Below, piece by piece: positions 13,701-25,440 of a stretch of DNA of 64,000 bases. A program made the position numbers and the translations under genes. This DNA is from Numida meleagris (lineage: Eukaryota; Chordata; Aves; Galliformes; Numididae). Each line of letters starts with the position of its first letter. Within the stretch, counting starts at the first letter, position 1. The stretch covers positions 16,895,428-16,959,427 of the forward strand of contig NC_034414.1 in NCBI RefSeq assembly GCF_002078875.1. The letters run 5' to 3'. The notes beneath the pieces are model-generated. The model saw only the letters and a program-made list of their open reading frames with translations, did no database searches and was not told the DNA's origin.

Positions 13701-16700
13701 ACTTCCTTTCAGACCACTGCCCATTAAAGTTCCTCAATGTCAGATATTGATTTTGCTGTACAGCAAAACATCACTGCAATGAGTTTGACTGTTAGAATAT
13801 ACAAGTTTCTTGTTCCCATTAAAAATATATATAATTTCCAAGTAACCATCTAGAAAGTGTAAGAATTTCCAAATGCAGAGCTTCATTGCACTTCACAGCA
13901 GAAAACCATTCTGAATTCATGAGTGGGTTTGGAGCATGATGGACCAAATGTCAAAGCCATCAGACAGTAAACAGAACTTGGAGCCAGAAATGGAATTGAG
14001 AATGAGATGTTCCCTCTTCTGTCTGGGGTGAGTGATTACATCAGCCCATCCCATCTTATGAAGCTGCCTACTCAACCTCACAACACTCCACCAGCCAGAG
14101 TGAACAGCTTATCAGCAAACCTAGGCTTGCTGGAAGCAATGAAAACAGCTTGTTGTCTTCAGCCAGGTTATTAGATCTAAGAAGACATAGTAAATCATGA
14201 CTGGAAGATGAACGTTTCATTGATCCTCTCCACTGGGATGAAACAAACATGTCCACACCATTGAATTGCTGTCAGCAGTTTACCTGAGCAATGGTGAAGA
14301 ATGCCATGCCAACAAGGAAAGGCACTAAGGATATCCCAAAGTACCAGACCGTAAGCCAGGATGCAGCATCCAGTACCAGGAGATGAAGGAAAATCAGAAT
14401 GAAAAAGGTGGAATCTGGATTCAGAAGCCCCATCTTCTCAACAGTGCAGCGCAGCTCACGGAAGTCTTCTAAAAGTGATTTCTGTGGGTAAAAGAAGTAT
14501 TAATGCGGTAGCTACTCTGAAAGTGTAATAGAGCCGACCCAGCAATCCCAGAGTGGCCATGCAAGTGGCCATGGAGATATTCAAGTTCAGGCTGGATGAG
14601 GCTCTAAGCACCCTGATCTAGCTGTAGGTGTCCTTGTTCATTTCAGGGGATGTTGGACCAGATGGCATCTAAGGGTCTCTTCCATTTCAAATGATTCTAT
14701 GATCCTATGATTCTAAGCCAGCGGAAATATTTTATCAGTGGGGTTTCTGTGCAAGAATGAGCAGGAGATCAATAGATCTCAGCTTTGCTTTGAAACTGGA
14801 AACAAGTTGCTGACAGGCTCTATCAGTGAGACATCACAATAGGAAGAACTGATCAGATGTTGCTGCTCTGGGGCCCATTCCTCACACACATTAATAGATC
14901 TAGCTTTTCTGGAACAGTGTTGCATGTTTCCATGCATGACTGTGGCACCTACTGCCCCATCCACCCACTCAGCCCAGGGTACAATGTCAATTATGCTGTT
15001 CCAGAAATTACATCTACCCCTCTTTTTTATTTCTTCTCCTCCCATGCTGAACCCCAAGCCATTTCACAGTCACTTTCTAGGACACTCACCTTTTTGTTAG
15101 ACTCAAAGCTGGGTTGATCTGGTGCCAGTTCCCCAATCAGCAGAGACTTCAAGTATTTCTTCACCAGAGCCTTATCACTGTGAAATGCTACAAAGGCATC
15201 CTACAAATCAATACAAGACAAATGGGATAAGGAAGGTATACTGCTAAATACCAGATGCCAAGTCTCTGCTTTTTCTATATCATTGATATAATACATAATC
15301 CTGATTCATTTTCCAAAGACCTTCAGATCTCTGTTCCTTCAGTTGTTCCTGTAGTGCTTTGCCATCAGCTGGAGCTAAGCCCAAGGAAGCTGGAGAAGTT
15401 TCAAGAAACTAGATGTCATATAAGTATCTGGGTGAGGCTGGTAATGAGTATGGAAGTGTTTGATGAAAAGCTATCTGCAGAGGGAAATATTCTCTTTCAT
15501 CTGTTTCTTTCAACACAGTCCTTCCTTAGAAGGCTTCAGCCAGCAGCCCTGCCCTGTGGATGGGACCCAGGAGTAGGAAAACACATCAGTGAGGTGTCGC
15601 TTTGCCATACTTAGGAAAATACAATGATGCTGTTAAAACCCTGCCTGTATCACAGAAGGACTGATGGAAATATGCATGTACAGGGCTACCTAGCTTTCTC
15701 TTACAGTTGCCTGTTTTCAGACTAGTTGACAGCTTGGGCAACAGAGTAACACAAGCAACACAAATATATTTGTTAAAGAACCATTCATAGTACCAGTTTC
15801 AAAATGAAATATAAACTATGGAATAAAGGAAATGGGAAACCCCAGATAAATCACAGCTCTTCTTCAGCTTATCTCCTCAGTGGATTTCCCAGAAGGAAGG
15901 TAAAGATGCTGACCATATTCCTTTATCTTCCAGAAAGAGTCAATATTACAAAACCCTAGGTGTCTGACCAGTCACATCCATGCAGATTTTGTCTCTACAG
16001 TAAATTGAGGTGATCTTTTAGTCATGACATGAAAATTTCTGGACATTCCCAGACAAGAAGAGTCTGCACTTCCCTTGTGCAGTTTGGCATCCCTCTTGAG
16101 CCTGTCTTCAGAAAAGGCCCATCTCTGAGCACTTAAGTCAGAGAAAAGTGACATTTTGAACAGATGAGCTTTCTACAGGCATCTCGTGGCCCTTTGTCAC
16201 AGTGAATAATCAGAAATTATGCCCAGATCCAGTGAGCTGGGGAAATCTTTCTGTTATAGAATCATAGAACTGCTCAGGTTGGAAAGGACCTTCAAGATCA
16301 TCAAGTCCAACCATAACCTAACCATACTGCTCTAACAACCCATCACTAAATCATATCCCTGAGTACCACATACAAATGGTTTTTAAACACATTCAGGGAT
16401 GGTGACTCAACCACCTCCCTGGGGAGCCTGTTCCAGTGCTTAACAACCCTTTCTGTAAATAAGTTTTTCCTGATATCCAACCTAAATTTTCCCCTTGTCC
16501 TGTCACCTGTCACCAGTGAGAAGAGACCAACCCCGCTCTCTCTGCAATCAGCTTTCAGGTATTTGAAGAGAGCAATAAGGTCTCCTCTCAGCCTCTAAAC
16601 AGCCCCGGTTCCTTTAGTCTCTCCTCATAGGGCATATTCTCCAAGCCCTTCACAAGCCTTGTTGCCCTTCTTTGGACCTGCTCCAGCACCTCACACAGTT

Positions 16701-18614
16701 AGGAGTCTGTGTTCCTCATCCTACCATTTATTTATTATATTTGTTATATTATATTATACAGGTCTCTCTTCCCAGGCATTTTGAAACTGAATGAAGCATC
16801 TGTACAGCAGCTTAGAGGCAGGAGACGGGATCTTTATTTGCAGAATTTCCTATCTACAATCTCAGTATCATGGATTTGTATCAAAGAAATGCAAGCCTTC
16901 CCATCCTGCAACGTGTTGTTTATCCCCTCTGCTCTTACCTTACCTTACCATCTTACAAGAGATTACCTTAAAGGACTATCATCTGCAACGGACCTAACTC
17001 CCAACACTTGACATCAGTGTAACATTCTGCAAAGAGTACTGTCTATATTTGCAAAGTGATGCATATAGAGGAAGATAATTCTCACCATAGCTTTAAAATG
17101 AGCTCTAGATTGGTCAAGAGTACTTGGTAAAAAAAAATCTTGGAATTTAGGTAAATCCTTTAGGCTCGAGAACAAAGGAAACCCAGAAGGGTTTTTTCCT
17201 TCACTTGAGAACGCTAGTTATTTTTCTACCTCAATTTTGGACAGTGAAAGGAATGGTTTGTGAAAAATAACTGCTCTGATCTGTTTAGATCCATGAGTTA
17301 GGAAGTGTTCTCCTACTTTATAAACTGAATTGAGGAATAGAAAGGATAATCTATTTTCTTGAAGTCAGAAAATCTGTCATGACAAGAATTAAATTTGGGT
17401 CCCCTCCCCACATGTTTATGTCCTAATGCTGGTCTTGCTTCTGAGAGTTCAGAAATTCAATTTCAACTTTTAGCAAATAATCTACAAAATCTGCTTAAAA
17501 TTTATTATTTCTTTCAACAACAAACAATTCAGAGAGATCCTCTAAATCAAAGATTTTTGCAGGTGTCTCTAGAAGATCTACTTTCAGGTGGACTATTTTT
17601 AGAAAGTTTCCTCATCTTCTGCAGCCAAATGTCATTCTGTTGATTTCTCAGTTTTTTTTTCTTGTGTTTTATTTTTCTTTCTCCTCCTTTGGAATAGAAT
17701 TTTTGATCAAGACCTTCTTTTCCATCACTCACTTGTACAAAATAGGGTCCTTCCCTTGGTTACCTTCTTTTCTTGCTCCACTGACCCCACAATTAATTCC
17801 TCTTTATCTCTGAACATTACCTCCTCCTTATTCAACCCCTTGTTCTATCTTTGATTATCATTGGCTTCTATCACATCTGGAAGTGCTCAGATATTAAAAC
17901 AGCAGTACGCACTGAGTGTGCCACTTCCCACTCTCTTCCCTTTCACTCTACTGCAACAGAAACACTTTGCAGGCACTTGGAAGACAGACAGCCCCATTAT
18001 GCCCAGTGGCAAGACAGCCTGTACGCATGTGCACCGTTTACATTTTAATGTAATGAACCTGAACAGAGCTTTATAATTTACGTAGCAGGTAACTCTGATC
18101 TTGAGGGTAACCAGAAAGGTACTTTTACAAACAGCACAGATACATCCACTACCTTATCACAGAATCACAGAATGGCTTGGGTTGGAAGGGCTTGGGTTGA
18201 ACGACCATTGAGCTCCAACCCCTGCCATGAGTTGGTTGCCACCCACCAGATCATGCTGCCCAAGGCCCCATCCAAACCAGCCTTATCTGACTGAGCATGG
18301 TGCCAACCATCACAAGTGTTCTCCATTGGAGTCCAACCACATCCTCCTGTCCCAGCACTGGAACCACATTCCTCCACTCCATCCCTAGATCTTACCGTTG
18401 CATCTTGCCCAGCATAGTGGCCAATAACCCGGCTGCCTCCAGGGTGCCGTTTGGAAAAATTGCTGACATCGTAAACATTCCTGTCTATCACCAGCCACTG
18501 CTCCTTACTTGGGCCACGGCCATTGTGGATTCTGATCTCTTCCCAAGTGAAAAGCTGTAGAAAGGCTGAAACAGGTTTCCTTTCTTTTTCTGTGGAGCCA
18601 GTCTGTGGAGCCAT
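7745..18614 (-). CDS. FADS1-like front-end fatty acid desaturase (third FADS paralogue), 12 exons, 448 aa
   Basis: This is a membrane desaturase of the FADS1/FADS2 family, expected in the ER membrane and taking electrons through its own cytochrome b5 domain. The joined protein has HPGG at residues 57-60, the second probable haem histidine at 80, HDLGH at 184-188, HNQHH at 221-225 and QIEHH at 386-390. It groups with FADS1 rather than FADS2: exon 5 has 43 codons and ends LSVE, and it shares the DQPSFE and NMHPL motifs. The frame is open throughout, so this is not an obvious pseudogene. Oddities are PYNYQH where FADS1 has PYNHQH, one codon missing at the exon 6/7 junction, and an exon 8 that matches FADS1 at only 9 of 33 residues by my hand count. 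The ATG at 18614 is the first in-frame ATG; an in-frame TGA lies just upstream. Avian genomes are known to carry FADS1-like genes, but I cannot tell which named copy this is. Substrate and regioselectivity are unknown. Confidence 0.93.
12761..13035 (-). mobile_element. CR1 LINE 3' fragment in intron 5 of the FADS1-like gene
   Basis: It starts with the inverted CR1 tail (TAGAATCATAGAATT) and continues through the TTGGAAAGGACTC and TCTAGTCCAACCC phrases to a CCATTTCCCC block. It ends about 100 bp from the exon 5 splice donor. Confidence 0.85.
14550..14716 (+). mobile_element. CR1 LINE 3' fragment in intron 2 of the FADS1-like gene
   Basis: It contains the sense CR1 phrases AGGCTGGATGAGGCTCT and GATGTTGGACCAGATGG and ends in TGATTCTATGATCCTATGATTCT, the CR1 tail. 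Confidence 0.85.
16254..16700 (-). mobile_element. CR1 LINE 3' fragment in intron 1 of the FADS1-like gene
   Basis: This is one of the longer CR1 copies here. It begins with the inverted tail and runs through GGTTGGAAAGGACCTTCAAG, CTGTTCCAGTGCTTAAC and GGTCTCCTCTCAGCCTCT. Confidence 0.9.
18157..18275 (-). mobile_element. CR1 LINE 3' fragment next to exon 1 of the FADS1-like gene
   Basis: The inverted tail (TCACAGAATCACAGAATGG) is followed by GGGTTGGAAGGGCTTGGG and a degraded body. It lies about 120 bp beyond the exon 1 splice donor. Confidence 0.75.
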
Positions 18615-19654
18615 CTGCACTTCTGGATGTGCATTCAGCACTGAGATTCAGTCATCTCAGCCTTGTCACACTGTGTTCAGACAGATGAACCATGTCAGCC
18701 TACCCGTTATACAGTCTCACTCCCAACCACACCCTGTGCTTCTAGGGCTTGTTGACTCCCTTCATGCAAACACACCCTCCTCTTCCACATTCACGCCAGA
18801 CTCTCTGACACACCCTTCAATAAATGCCCTGTTTCTTCTTGTCCTTTCTGAGTTGCCACTGGAAGGCCTGATTACTCAAGAGACCTGTAGGCTACTTCAC
18901 TGAATACAAATATACATACACTGAAAGATTTAGGGAGATAATTTAGAATCTGCTGTTCAATCAAATCAGATGGCAATATGATGAAAGAACAATATATTAA
19001 GTGACCTTCTTTATAGAGCATTAGGAAATGGATAAGGTAAGCTGTTAACTAGTTTCCATACTTGACAGAACATGGATTTTAGCCAGAAGAGAAATCTCAG
19101 GAAGTGTGTTGGCTGTTCTACAGGTAGTATTCTGTGATCATTTCATAAAACTGAAGCACTGTTAGCACCCTGTAATGCTTGAATTTGTCATTAATCCTAC
19201 ATTTACCACACATTAGATCTCCAGAATGTCATACAGAATCAAAATAAAAAGTTTTTTATTTATAAGGGAGCCTGTGTGGTGAGCCAAAAGTTGCCCATAA
19301 ATGTGTTTGCTAGCGTATCTCATTCAGTTGTAATTCCTGCCAACAAATCATGGAGCTTATGTCTACACTAACACAGTGAAAACAGCAGAATACTCCAAGG
19401 TCTGCAGTCTCTCCATGAGATATCTCTAATTCTTTCCTGTTGAGTCATATCATTTTTGTGCCTGACCCAGAAAAAACTAAGCCCACAATATATAAAATAC
19501 TGCCATCTTTCAAATCTGGTATTTTTTAATCTGAAATTACCATCAGTGGGTGCTGTTAAGGAAGGTACAAGCAGTAGGCAGATGTGGCGTAGTCTGCTTC
19601 GTCAATTTTTCATCCCTTTATAAGGCAATATTGAGTTAAGTCCTGAATTATGAG

Positions 19655-20045
19655 CTTTCCACCTTACACCTGACTGGCCTGTAGTTCCCCATGTCTTACT
19701 TTTTTCCCTCTTTAAAAATGAGGGTTAGGCTTCCCCTTCTCCTGTCACTGGAAACTTCACTGCACTGCCACAATGTCTCAAATGGAATGGATAGTGGCTT
19801 GGCAACACGATCCATCAGTTCCCTGAGGATTCACAAATGCATCTCATCAGGTCCCATGAACTTGTGCGCCTTCAGGTTCCTTAATTGGTCTCAGCTATGG
19901 TCTTCTACAGTGGATGGTTCATTCTTCCAGTCCCAGGCTTTGCTTTCTGCAGCTTGGGCAGCATGGCTAGAGCACGTGCTGGTGAAGAATTAGTCAAAAA
20001 GGTCGCTGAGATGCTTAACTGAGACACCCCCAGTTAACATAATAG
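19655..20045 (-). mobile_element. CR1 LINE internal fragment (3' end of reverse-transcriptase region)
   Basis: Phrases such as GGCTTGGCAACACGATCC and CATCTCATCAGGTCCCATG belong to the distal coding part of avian CR1 read in reverse. The coding frame is broken. Confidence 0.7.
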
Positions 20046-20093
20046 TTGTCCTAACCTCCCCCATTATTACTAAGATAGGCTTCTCCACAAAAT

Positions 20094-20225
20094 CATAGAA
20101 TCATAGAATTGCTCAGGTTGGAAAAGACCTTCAAGATCATCAAGTCCAACTGCAACCTAATCATACTACTCTAACAACCCACCACTAAATCATGTCCCTG
20201 AGCACCACATCCAAAATGATTCTTC
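20094..20225 (-). mobile_element. CR1 LINE 3' fragment
   Basis: It has an inverted tail followed by GGTTGGAAAAGACCTTCAAG and AAGTCCAACTGCAACC. It resembles the copy at 16254-16700. Confidence 0.85.
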
Positions 20226-21483
20226 CCACCTTTTCTCTCTCATCTGACACAGAGTTTGGTCTGTAAAGGAAGAAATAGTTACAGACTACAGGGTCAAATT
20301 TAAAAAACTGTAAACGCATTTCTGTTTGATAATATCATTGCTGTGATGAATGTAGGCAAGCTGTGTTCTTGAGCAAGGTACTTTAGCAAGTCACCTCATC
20401 CACTTTTGCCTGTGTACTCTCTCTCCCAGGCAGACCACATGCAGGAAACCCAGGCAAGGATTGTTCGAAGCAAGGATGATCTTCTGCATCAGAAGTAAGG
20501 CTTCGCTTAATTTACATAGAATAACTTTACTTTGGAGATTTTCTGCTTAAGAAACTGGAAAGGAGTTTACAGGCTGTATGTGCTAAGAATGATCATGAAG
20601 TTTTTCTTCTTACAGTTACCTTTCCTAGTGCACTCTGTGCAAGTCTCAGACTGCAAACAGTGCCAGATGTGGTCTATTTTTTGTCTTCCTTTGTTTTCTG
20701 TAACAGTAGCACAAGAACCATTGGACAGAGACAGCTGAAATCGCACATAGTAGAGACATCTGCCTTGCACTCAGCCCTGCGTGGAGCAGACAGGCATTCT
20801 GGGTGACACAGAGCTGTAAATGATGCAATTCTAATACTTCAAATCACGTAGCATCTTGCAAATTAATCACTCGAGCCCAAAACATCAATTTAAATAACCC
20901 GATGTGTAGCAATGCTTGAACTGCCCTAGCTGAAAGAGAAATGGGACTACTGATATTCATTAAAAGGCAGTGATAAAAGAATGGGAGAAAAAATTATACC
21001 GTGCTGTCACATGGCATTTTGTAACTCTTTATCTTGGTCTAAGTAAAAGTGTCTACACCGATATGTTTTTGCGTTCACATTCCAGAATGGAATGTGCGTG
21101 GAGTAGTTCATTGTACCTAGATCCTGTTCCATACTTGTGGTAGTAGTAAAATATGCAATAGTTGTTGCAAATGTGAGTTGTTTGTATGTTTGTTTTTTTT
21201 TAGCACTTGCAAAAAAAATTCAACTTACTCTATGGCTATTCATAAAACTTGCCTTTATTCACTTGCAAATCTAGCAGCTACCTGAAAAGGAACGGATGAA
21301 AATGGAGGTTTCATTTCTGGTCTACAAGGAAATAGAGAACAGAGAGCCAAGCTGATATTGGAGTTAACAAATATGGAATGTCTCAAACACATCCTTTCCC
21401 CATCTGAAAGCAAAAGCTTTCTCTGTCTGTGTTATCCAGGTCACCAAACACATTCCAGAGCTGTATGGAAAAGCCCAGATAGC

Positions 21484-22054
21484 TGTCACGGAGCCGGGCC
21501 GAATGCCCGTAAACCGTTGACATTTTGTCAATGGTTTACGGGCGTTCGGCCCGGTTCCATGATGAAGGGGACGGGGGATCCACGGGCCCACGCCCCAGGA
21601 AAAGGGAAAGGGGGAAAAGGGTAAGGAGATGGCCCTGAGAGCAAAGAACAGCGGCAACAATCTGAGGAGAAACAAACTAATTTACTAAATAAAATATCGG
21701 AATGCAAAACAACACACTATAATACAATATAATTACAATTTAAGCTGATAAATCCAATACAGAGAGAGAGAATGTCCCAAAATCAAGGTAGGCCTTACTC
21801 TACTACCGACGATAAGACGGCTGGAGAGCGAGGTGCTGCCAAGACGAGAGACGGCGGAAAAAGGGACGAGGTCTCGTGATCTGCAAGTTTTTATACTGCG
21901 AGCTTTTATCTTTTCCCTCCGGCTGGAAAATGGTAACAGAGGAGCAAAGTACCGTGGGGACTGTAGTAGTCCTTCTCTTCTGAGAACCAGGTATATCCAT
22001 TACATGATGTTATGATGTGGAATACCAATAACTGAAAATCACAAAACCATGACA
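21484..22054 (-). mobile_element. Solo-LTR-like element, 571 bp, probable avian ERV (ERVL-like)
   Basis: On the minus strand the element begins TGTCATGG and ends CGTGACA, giving TG...CA ends with a TGTCA/TGACA terminal inverted repeat. The flanking five bases are ATAGC (21479-21483) and TTAGC (22055-22059), a 5-bp target duplication with one change, as in ERVL-type insertions. A TATAAAA box lies at 21889-21895 in the same orientation, followed by a C-rich R-like stretch. I found no AATAAA in that orientation and no internal retroviral genes. The family name is not certain. Confidence 0.7.
21490..21558. repeat. Long inverted repeat (33-nt arms, 3-nt loop) inside the LTR
   Basis: The left arm 21490-21522 pairs with the right arm 21526-21558 around a TTT loop. 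Only three positions differ, and all three are transitions that still allow G-T (G-U) pairing on one strand. The hairpin sits at the 3' end of the LTR in its inferred orientation. Confidence 0.95.
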
Positions 22055-22674
22055 TTAGCAAATGCCACAGCAGGCATGTTTACCTGGAGAAACTACTGGG
22101 AAATCTGTTGAGGTGAATTTGCACCATAGTGTTCTGCAACAAAGGCCCACACACCCACAAAATCTGTGTAGTACACATCTGGGAGCTTGTACACATGCAC
22201 AGAGCTCTGTCTGTGACATCTCCTTGCCTAAGGGCATGGCATAGCTGTCCAGATCACCAGAAATTCAGTAAGTGACTGCTGAACGGGCAGTAATTACAAC
22301 ATTTTTATCCAGTGCATATCCAGTATATATCCATCTATTTTCATTTATTCCACCGCAGATAAACTGGCACAGCACAGAGTGGCCCTAGATCCAGAAAAGA
22401 ATATAGTACTAAGGTACACAGTACTGAAGTACTTTTTTTCCAGGAAAATATAATCCCTGGAATGTCTGAGCTGCTCTGAGTGTACCGACGAACCCTGCAG
22501 CTGCTTTCTCCTGCCCATGGGTTTGGCTGTCTGTGCTCAAGGCCGGCTCTGAATGTGCACAGCTGCATACAGTCCAACCAGACAGCTACGAAAGAGTCTA
22601 AAGGGCTGTGAGAAGCCTTTACCCTGCGTGGGAGCTGCTTTTCTGCTCAGGGAACCCACTGTTGTGGGATCAAG

Positions 22675-22915
22675 GCTGCTCAAAGTCTGTATGACCTTAG
22701 GAAGAATTCTTCTTTGAAAGAGTGGTGAAGGACTGGCACAGGCTGCCCAGGGAGGTGGTGGTGGAGTCACTGTCTCTGGAGCTGTTCAAGAACCGTGGAG
22801 ATGTGGCACTGAGGGATGTGGTGTAGTGGGGAAATATCAGTGGTAGGTAGATGGTTGGACTAGATGATCTTAGAGGCATTTTCCAACCTTAATGATTCTG
22901 TGATTCTATGATTCG
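22675..22915 (+). mobile_element. CR1 LINE 3' fragment
   Basis: Sense CR1 phrases include CAGGCTGCCCAGGGAGGTGG and GGTTGGACTAGATGATCTTA, and the copy ends in the tail GATTCTGTGATTCTATGATTC. Confidence 0.9.
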
Positions 22916-24004
22916 GTCCATTCCTTTAGTCTGGTATAAGTAGTAAGCTAATATATATTTTTTGATTACTTTTTCCTTGTGAAAACAATTTTTATATCTT
23001 TTTCAAAAGAGAAAAAGCACCCATTAAATCCTACCATTTGGGTGGTAGCAAACTTTGCTTTCGCTCTTAGTTGTATTTTATGGGTGAGCAATAATAATAA
23101 AAAAAGATGCTGACAACTCTGCCAGGTTATTACAGTGAGGCATAAAATCAGGTTCTGCCATAAGCACCATGAAACTCTCATCTAAAACTCTACGCACTGC
23201 ATCGTTTCTAACTGCACGCTCACATTCTTTTAAAGAGGGCCAGTAATAATCTATTTGACCATCACCACGTGTCCCTGTGCTGTGTATCTCCTTTAACCTG
23301 CAGTTCCTAAAAAATGTACCCTTGGCATGCTCCAGCTTCACAGACGCCCCTAAGGTTTAAGGTCCAAATTCAGTAGAATCTAAACTCACTATATATATTG
23401 TTACAGAGGAACTAAAACACACAGTGATCCAAACTAAAACTGTTAAATGCCTCTGCCAAAACCATTTTGTTTTCCTACTGTTATAATTTGGGATTTATTT
23501 TTTCTTACCACTCAGCAGTTTTATAGCAGTTTCTGAGTTCAGCACACCGATTGCAAACACAATTGTGCATCCACAAAAGAAAGATCCTGCAAAGGGCAAC
23601 CATGCTTGAACATTTTTTAATACGTGACTTGTGCAACACCAATTAGGAACCACCGCATAAGCAAGGATTAAAACACCCACAGTACTTCTACTGCCTACAC
23701 ATTGAACACCATCCTTTTGTCCTTCCTGTGAGTCTTGGGCTCCCTTCCAGCTTTGCAACACAGGAGGCAGGGATCCTGCAATCACTTGCCTCCTGCCCCA
23801 TATGGAACCAAGCCCCCGCTGGAGTTTTCTTGCAGGCAAATTGTTACCTGTGCTGATCTTTATGGCAGCCCTCTCAGGCACGGAAACACACTGCTCACCT
23901 GCATCCATGAGCACTTCTTCATGCTTCCTTTGTTTTCAGAGGCGTGGCTGATTTCTCAGCTGCAGAGCCATAATTCAGTCTTAAGTACTACGCAGTTTTT
24001 GCCT

Positions 24005-24085
24005 TTATGGGAGATGGTAGGTTACGTCAATGGTTGGACTTGATTATCTTGGAGGTCTTTTCTGACTTAGATGATTTTAAGTCTA
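24005..24085 (+). mobile_element. Short CR1 LINE 3' remnant
   Basis: It contains GGTTGGACTTGATTATCTTG and GAGGTCTTTTCTGACTTAGATGATT, a decayed form of the CR1 3' end. Confidence 0.6.
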
Positions 24086-24424
24086 AGGCTGTATAGCTAA
24101 GTTAACCAGAATACTGATTATTCCCTCTGGTTTGATATCAGCAGTGGACCTGAATAAGGTGCATCCATCCGTCACCCAAATCGCTGATGATGTTAAGGCT
24201 GTATTGGCACCAGTAATGCCAAGATTTGATACAAACAGCTGAAGTAAGTTTTGTTATTTTACAGGTGCAAAACTCACTTTCTGCTTTAATTCTGAATACA
24301 CACGTCTACTTGTTGCCAGGTCTATAGTTTCATTTCCTGCTTACACAGACCTTCAGTAACCTCCTACTGTACTGATCCTTCCCCAAACACATATTCCTGT
24401 GTGTATTCATAGCATAGCAGCATT

Positions 24425-24602
24425 TGCACAGAGAGGTAGTGGGTACCCATCCTTAGCGACATTCAAGGTCAGGCAGGATGGGGCTCTGAGCACTTGATCT
24501 AGCTGTAGGTGTCCCTGTTCACTGGAGGGGATTTGGACCCAGATGGCCTTTAAGGGTCCCTTCCAGCTCAAATGATTCCAGGATTCTATCATTCTATTCT
24601 AT
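24425..24602 (+). mobile_element. CR1 LINE 3' fragment
   Basis: It reads AAGGTCAGGCAGGATGGGGC, GATCTAGCTGTAGGTGTCCC and a tail with GATTCTATCATTCTATTCT. It is closely related to the copy at 14550-14716. Confidence 0.85.
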
Positions 24603-25136
24603 GCATTTTGACCTGGAGACATGCCTCAAACTTTAACATCTTCCTATCCTCTCCTCAGAGGCCTCACTTCTTCTCAGTCATGTTTTTAATATACATGGCT
24701 GAAGAAGCTTTTACTAATTGCTTTAATTTATTTTGTGAAGTTGACATTTAGCAATGCCTACTTGCACTTTCATGACCTTTTCTCTACTCTTCATGTTCCT
24801 AGTCTGCTTCAGCATAGTTCCTCATCCATGTAAAATACTCTCCTGAATTTATTTCCCCTCATCTTACAAGGAAAAAAGTCCTGTAAGGTTTTTATACTAG
24901 GGTTCCCCCACAGTCATGTCAGAGCATGACTCCAGGCAGTCATCTACCTGTTAATAAGGCCAAGTACCCATGCCTGGGAGAGGCAGACTACTTGAGTAGC
25001 TTGTTAACTGCCACAATTGGTAATACGGAGAGAGGGCTCTTGGTGGAGTCTGTAGAAGTTGCACAACATACAGAAGTGGAACTCAGAAGTGAGGGTAGAA
25101 GTGGAAGCTGGAAACAATCACAGAATACTAGTTTTT

Positions 25137-25440
25137 CATAGAATCATAGCATCATTAAGGTTGGAAGGACCACTAAGATCATCCAGTCCAAACACCAACC
25201 CATGCCTGTAACCACTCTGGACCACATCCCTCTGTGCTACATCCACCCATTCTTGAACACCTCCAGGGACGGTGACTCTACCACCTCCCTGGGAAGCCCG
25301 TGCCAGTGCCTCACCGCTCTTTCTGAGAAGACATTTTTCTTAACTTCCAACCTGAACCTCCTGTGGCACAAATTAAGGCGATTCCCTCTCATCCCATCCC
25401 TGTTACCCAGGAGTAGAGGCTGAACCCCACCTCACTAGAA
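25137..25440 (-). mobile_element. CR1 LINE 3' fragment
   Basis: It has an inverted tail, then AAGGTTGGAAGGACCACTAAG, the phrase CACCTCCAGGGACGGTGACTC and a body ending near CCCACCTCACTAG. Confidence 0.9.

Larger units (their letters stand above)
7745..18614 (-). other. Exon map of the FADS1-like gene
   Basis: Coding exons in transcript order are 18614-18396, 15200-15090, 14481-14284, 13548-13447, 13260-13132, 10923-10866, 10429-10353, 9339-9242, 8720-8624, 8297-8218, 8014-7889 and 7796-7745. Lengths are 219, 111, 198, 102, 129, 58, 77, 98, 97, 80, 126 and 52 nt, 1347 nt in total including the TAG stop. Every intron starts GT and ends AG. Apart from exons 1 and 6, lengths and phases equal those of FADS1 in this window. 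Exon 6 is 58 nt rather than 61, an in-frame loss of one codon. The introns hold CR1 fragments and otherwise nothing I recognise. Confidence 0.93.

Noticed and set aside
15255..15614. A 119-codon plus-strand frame in intron 1 of the FADS1-like gene
   Set aside because: No recognisable domain and no flanking splice or promoter signal; a length expected by chance in 64 kb.
7745..18614. Reading the FADS1-like gene as a pseudogene
   Set aside because: All 12 exons join in frame to one stop, every intron has GT-AG ends and the metal-box histidines are present. The only length change is a single whole codon.
18615..18641. N-terminal extension of nine residues for the FADS1-like protein
   Set aside because: The upstream codon at 18641 is GTG, not ATG, and an in-frame TGA lies close upstream, so the ATG at 18614 is the better start.
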